Made by a program: the position numbers and the translations under genes. Shown one piece after another: positions 56,662 through 64,000 of a stretch of 64,000 bases of DNA. Source of the stretch: Agroathelia rolfsii (taxonomy: Eukaryota; Basidiomycota; Agaricomycetes; Amylocorticiales; Amylocorticiaceae); contig JABRWF010000001.1 in NCBI GenBank assembly GCA_018343915.1, forward strand, positions 4,836,001-4,900,000, written 5' to 3'. Under the pieces are notes generated by a model. It had not been told where the DNA came from and ran no database searches. It was given only the letters and a program-made list of their open reading frames with translations. Each line of letters starts with the position of its first letter. Position 1 is the stretch's first letter.

Positions 56662-57993
56662 TGTGGGGTACGTCTAGTGTACGTGTACAGCGACGTGGCT
56701 GCGTTAGAGTACCACTAAATATGAAACCACGAAATATAGTAATCGTTAAATATGGGATAAGATAACCGAGCTCTGGGCTGTGGAAAGAGTGAGAGATAGC
56801 CGTAATGAGTGCTTTCTACCAAGGAACGCCGGCATTAAGCGGTACCTTGGAAGTAGGCGGCGGAGGCAAACGCGCGCCGCTAGTCTTGCCCCGCCACCAT
56901 ATTTGTCCGCTCAGCTTGCTCTTTTTGCCCTCTGCGCCTCCTTCTTTCCAATAAGGAACTCAACATTCAATATCCAAATCTTGTATATATAACAATGGCT
57001 ATTTTCCTGCATTATACCTTTAGGGCGATCACTATTACCGGTATCACGCCTATATCGCGATGGCTAGTCTTCCTGCATCCCGCCAATATGACGGCCGGCA
57101 TCACCCCTATAGGGATAGCTATTTACATATACTGTACCACGCCAACACGGCAATTTTTATTACCGGCATTAGACCAATGCGCAATAAATAACCTTTGGAT
57201 TCGATTAGGAATCAGAATACCCTCAGAAAACCCCACATGTACCATTAAAGGCAATAAAGTTCACATCTCGAAAACGAGGCTCGTTCGCTGCGTCGATGCT
57301 CCTAATCCAAGGGTTTTGCTGCTCACCTCTATTTCCCATCTGGTTTACAAGCCCAGCCGTGATCGGAAAGCGCTCCGCGCTTTTGCCCAACACTGTGTTT
57401 AGACCACATAGTGTGTTTCAAAAAGTCCAAGATTTCACAGCAAGAAGTCGAGCGCTGACAGCGGCGGTAAAGGGGAATAAATTGAGGAAGGAAGGGATGA
57501 GAAATTGAGAAAGGAAACGAAAAAAGAGAAATATGTAAAAGGTCAGATAGGTACGCACTTACAGTCCATTGCGGACACCTGGAAGTAACTTTCTTATAGC
57601 TAGTGGAGTGTAATACATTTTCGGTTCGGTGCTGCACAACGATTTTTGCTTAGAAAATAAAAAAAGGCATCACATTGCCTTTCTTTCACCAGACCTAAAT
57701 TCCCAGATCCTCCAAATTTGTCCACTTACAGGAAATCTTCCCCTCTAACGGTCAAGAGTCTTATGACGGACTTATAACTTGATCTCTGTAGGCAGAATCC
57801 GATGTCCGCCGCGCTCATTTGAATTAGAACCCATTCTCCTTGCCGCCAGGTTTAGCGATGCTATCTCTAAATCGATATTCTATCGTATATTGCTGATTTA
57901 CATGTTCCTATCTTCATCATTTCGTATCTTCTTGATTTCATATCGCCTTCATGTTATATTTCAATATCCATACTTGAAGCGCCCTGACCAGAG
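56662..57993. other. Spacer between the two reductase copies, no supported gene
   Basis: An open frame at 56995-57402 owes its length to imperfect repeats of about 62 bp (two units around 57000-57120 sharing atggcta and ttcctgcat) and has no domain. A small inverted repeat (taccaagg, ccttgga) lies at about 56818-56850. T-rich sequence near 57880-57960 precedes the copy 2 promoter. Confidence 0.5.
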
Positions 57994-58000
57994 TATAAAA
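57994..58000 (+). promoter_or_regulatory. TATA box of reductase copy 2
   Basis: TATAAAA, 70 bp before the ATG at 58070, same spacing and flanks as copy 1, so the core promoter was part of the duplicated unit. Confidence 0.7.
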
Positions 58001-58069
58001 TGTCAGGAGAAAAAGGATGGGAGTATCATTCCTGCAGACAGCAAACAGCACGACTAGAGTAACCATCAC

Positions 58070-59057
58070 ATGAATACATTCAAATCTTTTGCAATTATCG
58101 GATGCGGCCTCGTTGGGGGCTACGTTGCTAGAGTAAGCAGCCTCCACTGGCTTTTTGTAAAAATGATAATATTGAATTCAATATAGGCGCTAATCAGAAA
58201 GAATGTCAAGCTCATAATTCTCTCACGTTCACCCGCGAAATCGGTCCCCAAAGGCGCTAAAGCGATTCAGATTTCCTACACAGATGTGTCTGCGCTGGCC
58301 ACCGTTCTTGAGGATAATGAAATCGATGTCTTGATTTCGACCATATCTGGGACAGCAATCGAGTCACAATACGCCTTTATTGATGCAGCCGTCGAAGCCG
58401 GTGTACAGCTCTTCGTTCCGAGCGAGTTTGGCCTACCCTCTGCCGGCAGTGTGAGTGAACATGTCGGGAGGAAGGCCAAGGTTTCCTCATACAGCGAGGA
58501 AAAGGGGCTTCCATATGCATTGTTTTATGTAAGGATCAATCAGAGTCAGGTTCAAGGGCTGCCCCAGGCTAACAAAACACAGACGGGATTTTTCTTTGTA
58601 TATATCGACTGGCTCACTGGCTTCCAACAGACGGGGGAAATACGCGTTCTTGGTAAGGGAAATGTTCCATGCTCGTGGACGGACTTGGAAGATATCGGCG
58701 GTAGGTGCTCTATTTATTCAACACCTCTTTCTTATAGCTAGAAATCTGACTGTATATCTAGGATTCGTAGCACACGTGTTGACTCAACTTCCCGAGGACG
58801 AGCTAGAGTACAGAATCTTCCGCATTGAAGGATCAGAGGCCACACTTCTTGAAGCTATTAGGACAAGGCATCCAGAGAAACCCATTAAATATGTCAATTC
58901 CTTCCCAGAGAGCATTGCATATCTGGACTTTTTCCAACGAAGCGTGAGGGACGGAAAAGCAAGCAGTTCATGGGACCCCTTTACTGGCAAGCAACTACCG
59001 GAGGGAACATGGAAGGATAATGGGATTTGGGCTGGTCACGTATGGAAGACACTCTAA
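58070..59057 (+). CDS. NmrA-like NAD(P)-binding reductase, copy 2
   Basis: Four exons with sizes identical to copy 1: 58070-58132, 58187-58528, 58583-58700 and 58762-59057, again 272 residues. It starts MNTFKSFAIIGCGLVGGYVA (Cys for Ser in the glycine motif), then LIRKNVKLIILSRSPAK, EIDVLISTISGTAIESQYAF, GVQLFVPSEFGLPSAGSVSE, YIDWLTGFQQTGEIRVLGKG and the same ending WKDNGIWAGHVWKTL. Protein identity to copy 1 is high by eye (roughly 80%), and differences are spread along the chain with no stops, so both copies appear to be under purifying selection. All introns are GT..AG. The pair may differ in substrate or regulation. Confidence 0.9.
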
Positions 59058-59413
59058 TGCGGGCTGTACCTAATTGTGTGCGCCAGTGCTAGTGTACGGC
59101 AAGGTGGTTACGCTGGGAGTATACAACATGTAACCACAGAAGTGAATTCAAGATAATGATGATCCCCGGTGATCAATGAAAATGACCGAGCCCTTGGGAA
59201 AAGAATATGCAAGCTATTGATTGTTGTGGAGAGAATGAGGGAGATGGCCGTTCAGCCCGAGGCTTCGCAGCTGCTAGGTGACAAGTGACATCACAATACT
59301 GTGACGTACTATGGAATACCTCGGCTGTGATTGGCTAGCAACGCATTCAGCATCGACAGTCATAATCACGCTCGCCGGATGCAAGGGCCGCACCGACTCA
59401 GCCACGGACCACC

Positions 59414-60149
59414 ATGTCTCTAGTCACTCTCCCTCGTTTGCACCGTCTGCTCGATGCTACCTCTATCTTGCATCGCATGCCTCAGCGAAGAGCTGTAATG
59501 TCCATGTCGGGCTTCTCCGCCAATCCGCGAACAATACTACCTGGACAACCACCTCTTACCGACTCGCCACCAACGGTCGTCCCAGAATCATTATCTAGCG
59601 ATGCTGCATCTCCGCAAACAGCTGCACGGCCACCATTACCACCCAAGGTCGAGAGACCACGGCCAAAGATCCGCTCAACCAAAGCTGCACTGACAATCGT
59701 ATGTTTATTTAAATAATGACATCATTTTTATTTATTTATCTCCCCGCGCCCATGCTCATTTACTTTTTCCAGACACCTACTGCTGTCAAACGACTAGAAG
59801 GCCTCCTACGAGGGCCTACACCACAACTAATTCGCATTGGTGTACGGAACAAGGGCTGTGCCGGATTATCGTACCACCTCGAATATGTGGATAAACCGGG
59901 TAAATTTGACGAAGTGGTGGAGCAGGATGGCGTCAAGGTGCTCATAGACAGCAAAGCGCTGTTCAGCATCATCGGAAGTGAGATGGACTGGCATGAAGAT
60001 GAGCTGAGGTGCGTGCTTTCATAGTATCTACATTAAACGACACTTGCTTACTCAGACACCCAACCCCATGCAGCTCAAAGTTCGCGTTCAAGAACCCGAA
60101 TATTACCGATGCCTGTGGTTGCGGCGAATCATTTACCGTAGGACGATAG
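59414..60149 (+). CDS. isa1: Mitochondrial iron-sulfur cluster assembly protein Isa1 (A-type carrier)
   Basis: Isa1 helps make [4Fe-4S] clusters for mitochondrial enzymes with Isa2 and Iba57. Three exons (59414-59698, 59773-60008, 60074-60149) give 198 residues. The N-terminus MSLVTLPRLHRLLDATSILH with further basic residues and no acidic ones is a mitochondrial presequence. A Pro/Ser-rich linker follows, then the HesB/A-type domain: TPTAVKRLEGLLRGPTPQLI, RIGVRNKGCAGLSYHLEYVD, EQDGVKVLIDSKALFSIIGS, EMDWHEDELSSKFAFKNPNI and DACGCGESFTV. The three conserved Cys (NKGCAG and CGCGES) are present. Exon junctions fit in phase. Intact, single copy. Confidence 0.95.
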
Positions 60150-60417
60150 AAGCACCCTACCACCATCACTTTATTACTTGGCGGCCCTACACACGCCTCA
60201 TGTGACGACACTATTCACTGCATCAGCCCACTTCTCAGTCAACTCCTTCCGGTCATTAACCCGTTGTATTCATACCTGCACTGGTCAAGCTATGCTTGCC
60301 TAACTACATTATTTATTCTCAATATAATTTACATTTCAAGAATCACGTCATTCAGCTGGTCTAATCCCGCCGCGTGCTTACTAAACCACAAACGCGAGAG
60401 TACAGCCTACGAACAGC

Positions 60418-62100
60418 TCAACTTATATCCAGCACGCTTGAATCCCAATCATTGAAGTCGGGGGTGCTACTAGTATCATTACGTCGGTGAAGCTGGCGAG
60501 GTGCAGCATGAAAATCTGAAAGTGTATGTTCCTCCGATTTGGGTGCAAATGGCTCGGACTGGACTTGGTGCATGTTCATAGTGAGTCTGCACCCGACAAT
60601 GACTGCTAACGAGCCGGAATAGCCCAAAGGGGTCTCCGCCCAGTTCTAAAAACGACGAAAAAGTGAGTACTCGAACAGGAGCGCGATCATACGCTGGTTT
60701 TCTACTGCTTACCAAGGCACGTAGCCAAACAGCCAAATCCACAAGGTCCGTGCATAACACGCTGAAATACCAAAAAAGGCTCAATACTTGGATCACAGCG
60801 AGGGAGAGAGAGAAAAAAACAGGCAATACACACACAAGGAAATACAACACGCTATCTTTGACTAGAATATTCACCAGCCCGTTAAAATCCCACTTTTTCA
60901 TCTCGCGCACGTGCCGCACGCCGATCCAGAACGCGAATGTGCCTAGAATGGCCTCGTATGTGATCATGGGCAGCCAGAACTGGAAATAGTGCGCGGGGGA
61001 GACGTCGAGAGGTATGCATACTGTGACAAAATCAAAAAGTGGACGCGATGTGGCTGGATAAAAGTGCAGAAGGATATCGACGGTGAGCGAGCCGAGTGAA
61101 AGGAAGGCTGTTTCTCGTGTGTGCATACCTTGCATTTGTAGGGCTGCGGTGATGAGAATCTCGAAGCACGCGGCAATTTCGCCCAAGAAGAATAGGCCTA
61201 GCAAGATGGCGACTGGTTTGGAATGAAAGTATAGGGCGTATAGTCGGATCTGCAAGACGGCTTGAAGTTGGATTGTATTATCCATATCGGTCCTAGGTAT
61301 CATGGGAATTTTCCTTACCTTGTAGAGCGAATCGCACGACAAGACTTGACAGTCCTTGGAACCAAAAGAAGACGTAGCAACTGGGTTTTATTTTCCCACA
61401 TGTCCACAGGTCAGGCATGCATCGGATTGAGGCGGTATTAGTTCATCAGAGACTTACTACTGTCAGAGAAAAAAATATTTAGTGTCCGATCGCTAGCGAG
61501 GATCCAGAACAAGGTGGCCATATGCATGGCAAAAAAGACGTACTTCATTGGTGATCATATTGCTCGTAAAGGTTCCTGCAATGAGAAGGACGATCCCACC
61601 GCCAAAGTAACGAATCTTCGTGATATAGGCGAAAGATGATGGTTTGTTAGTGTCATCAACTAGAGAAAGACGAGCGTACCCAAAGAAACAGTGTTTTAAT
61701 CCATGACCAATGGCGTTTCTGATGTCTTTGCGTGAGTGCAATATAAGGTACGATATTTCATAGATGTGTCCCACCCAGATGTATTCCACCTTGATGAAAA
61801 TAGAAGATAAATATATCAATCCTCCTCTGTCAGTGAATATATACCTGCCTCTTGGTCGAGAGTGATAACTAAATAGGCGAATTGACCATATCAAAGACTA
61901 GATAAATACAGTGCGGTAGTCCAGTATTTAAAAAAAACTTACGATGGTCATAGACAATCATGCTGGCCGCGGAGACTAGGCGTGCAATATACCTTCAGCC
62001 AATCGAGACATCGCTCAGTTATAATCAACTTACGTTCGAACAATCGAGTCGTATTGACGATGTAAACTAGATTCGAGATGAGCTCAATTATGGATGTCAT
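60418..62100 (-). CDS. DUF6533 seven-helix membrane protein
   Basis: The start at 62100 gives MTSIIELISNLVYIVNTTRL, then across short introns YIARLVSAASMIVYDH and VEYIW, the DUF6533 pattern of a first helix ending in YDH followed by EhxYIW. Later helices: LQAVLQIRLYALYFHSKPVA, ILLGLFFLGEIAACFEILIT, FWLPMITYEAILGTFAFWIG, LVKDSVLYFLVCV and DLVDLAVWLRALVSS. The end carries LAVIVGCRLTMNMHQV, the usual 'GCRhxLNhR' closing helix, and a polar tail ending SSVLDIS at 60418. The 'RLYALY' after helix 3 is characteristic. Nine or so introns of about 50-60 bp. This family is greatly expanded in Agaricomycetes and looks receptor-like. No ligand is known. Exon limits between 61300 and 61950 are approximate. 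Confidence 0.8.
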
Positions 62101-64000
62101 AACACGAGTGTGAGTCTGTTCAGTGTTATACAGCTTTATCTGTTGAAGATAAAACGAGACGAGATGCTGACACTAGAAGGGGGAAGAGGAAGCTGAGGCA
62201 GTAGCCCCCCGCATTCAGGCTATTTACATTCCTTTTTGCCTATTTCGTGTCCTTGACTGGCAGCTGTCAAGGCCGTAAAAGCAACATAAAGGGGTTCTGT
62301 CAATAGAAAAGAGAGACACGAGACCTTTTGCATGTCTTCGGTCGGGACATAGAATAGCATAATGGACGAATGTATCACCAGGCACAACTTGGCCTGTATA
62401 CAGATGGTGATCGCATCATTGTTTTGTGTGTATTAACTCACGTCACGATCTCCTGCTTGTGAGTTGAGCTTGATGGGATGGTTGGTAACGTGATATGATC
62501 TGCATCTGAAATTTGAAAGATACTTGATCGAGGACTCGGGGAAGCTGTGCATATACTCGGTTGCAGAGGTGGAAATACAAGCTACGGCCGCATGTCATGA
62601 AAGGCGGCCACACAAGTAAAATCAAGCCTTGAGCTCGACGAGCATTTGACCATGGCCAGATGCTAGGATGAAAATAGATCCATCAATAACCTGAAGCAAG
62701 CTGTTACTACCATGTTTTAGCCAGCGTCATTAAGTAAACATGTCGACGGAGACTTCAAGCTTGAGCTTTATCAAGTATAAATGAAACTCCCTTCTTGCAA
62801 TAAACGCCTATAGCCATTGTCGATTCCCGCGGAAGATTCATCATGACAGTAAAGCGATGAAGGAAAGTCTGGATTGTTGGCGTGCCCTGCAGCCGCCATA
62901 TCCTATGTGAGAAATTGAATGCGCCTGAGTATTTGAACAACCATAGCCCAAGCTAACAGAGCATTGATATATGGAAAGCGCTTGTACTTTGCTACGCACG
63001 TTGTACGCTTTCAAGTTGGCACTTTTTTGGATGGTCAAACCATGGATTTTCTAGACTTGGCTAGTCTCAAGAGTTACGATAATATCACACTCGTGAGCTT
63101 TTCTTCCAAGACATAGCCTTCTCCCGAAATAGTCTGTACCTCGTCGTCATGATATTCATGACTGCGGATTGTGAACGCCATTTGATCTAACGTCACAAGA
63201 TCCGCTTATGGGAGGCAGGTCGGTGGATAATAATCACAACCGGAACACATTGCTATGACCTGGCGGATTTCATACCAAGGTCCCTAGTCAGAATCGTCTC
63301 TGGTAAAAATAAAAATAAAGATAAAAAGTCATTAGTATCGATCCTACGTCCACCATCATGATGTAGCATATGATGAAGATAATCCATAGACGTACCACAG
63401 CCAATTTCCTAGTCTCCCTTGAAAATCAAACCCTTGTCCCTTGGAGACTCAAATACGGCGAGTTAGACATCCATATCGCCAGTGGAACGCATATGTGAGA
63501 TTTGAGTTATTTTTTTCGCAGGATGTAAAAAGGAAAGAAGAAAAATAGTTAGCGAGTTTCCAAGAGCACGAGGTGATGTAAATCGACTTATCTTCTTCGG
63601 GCTCTGTCGACCCCAGCCGATCGCACAAACATCTTCGTCGTCAGAGAGAGGGGGCGCCTCCCTCTCTCACCAGACTACGATGTGCGCTGATGATCCAGGG
63701 TCGACCAACAATAGTAGCCCTATGAGTTTAGCGGAAAGAAGGGAAAACACTCAGCGATATGTAAACCGTTTCGACCAGCCTTCCCAAACTCATGAAGGTG
63801 CGCAACGAAAGGATTTATCTATATTCAAATATCCAGATATCAGCAATGCCAAGGCATGAAATAACGAAATGCATAGAACTCACGGATAAATTTGAAGAAT
63901 TTTTGTCAGTTAACACGAACAGCGATATATCTTACGATCCAGAGAAGAAATGAGCTCGCAGATGGGATGGCAGACCAATGCTTCGAGAAATGAGCACTAC
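62101..64000. other. Window end: no supported gene; two exon-like stretches
   Basis: On the minus strand a 35-codon frame at 63074-63181 (MAFTIRSHEYHDDEVQTISG, then EGYVLEEKLTS) and a stretch at about 63590-63665 (PPLSDDEDVCAIGWGRQSPK) look like coding sequence. I cannot join them to each other or to a family. They may belong to a gene running out of the window. A near-palindrome of GA/CT (GAGAGAGGG ... CCCTCTCTC) lies at about 63641-63665. Confidence 0.35.

Noticed and set aside
56995..57402. 135-codon plus-strand frame between the reductases
   Set aside because: Consists partly of imperfect repeats, has no domain and no promoter-like element, and composition equals that of the spacer.
1..64000. 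CRISPR arrays, bacterial operons, ribosome binding sites, rRNA genes
   Set aside because: None seen; the window is eukaryotic with spliceosomal introns throughout, and no regularly spaced repeats were found.

Overview
The window is genomic DNA from a filamentous basidiomycete, most likely an Agaricomycete. Genes are split by many introns of about 48-70 bp with GT..AG ends, and short TATA boxes lie 60-80 bp upstream of several start codons. The protein set also fits: a DUF6699 protein, a DUF6533 seven-helix protein, three other multi-helix membrane proteins of an expanded fungal type, an F-box protein and a NACHT-WD40 NLR remnant, beside conserved eukaryotic housekeeping genes. A finer placement (for example Cantharellales or Sebacinales) would be a guess.

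Layout. Bases 1-10 kb are gene-poor and hold decayed sequence: a PLP-enzyme fragment, a possible membrane protein with an in-frame stop, a degenerate copy of the 3' half of the local Ku80 gene, one intact secreted-protein gene, and a serine/proline-rich region whose frame is broken. Bases 10-22.3 kb hold an NLR remnant directly behind Ku80, then Ku80 and a Snf2/Sth1 chromatin-remodelling ATPase as a divergent pair about 170 bp apart, then a DUF6699 protein. Bases 25-34 kb hold a multi-helix membrane protein, a small basic protein, the autophagy E1 enzyme Atg7, and an F-box gene with one nonsense codon.

Bases 34.6-43.9 kb are a repeat island. It has a large foldback element with a 5'-truncated LINE in its loop, two TA-flanked inverted-repeat elements of MITE type, a membrane-protein gene, a candidate 49-residue secreted peptide, and a pseudogene copy of the end of an FAD oxidoreductase gene. 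The intact paralogue of the membrane protein and the intact FAD gene follow at 44-47.8 kb in the same order, which suggests an old tandem duplication of a membrane protein plus FAD enzyme unit.

Bases 48-62 kb are gene-dense: the ribosome-maturation factor SBDS/Sdo1, an amphiphysin-like BAR-SH3 protein, an SRPK-type kinase gene, two tandem NmrA-like reductases, the iron-sulfur assembly factor Isa1, and a DUF6533 protein. The last 1.9 kb has no gene I can support.

The most notable locus is the kinase gene at 51.5-54.8 kb. One continuous gene encodes two SRPK kinase domains head to tail. The first keeps its catalytic residues. The second has lost the catalytic-loop Asp, the Gly of the DLG motif and the first Gly of the P-loop, so it reads as a tandem kinase-pseudokinase.
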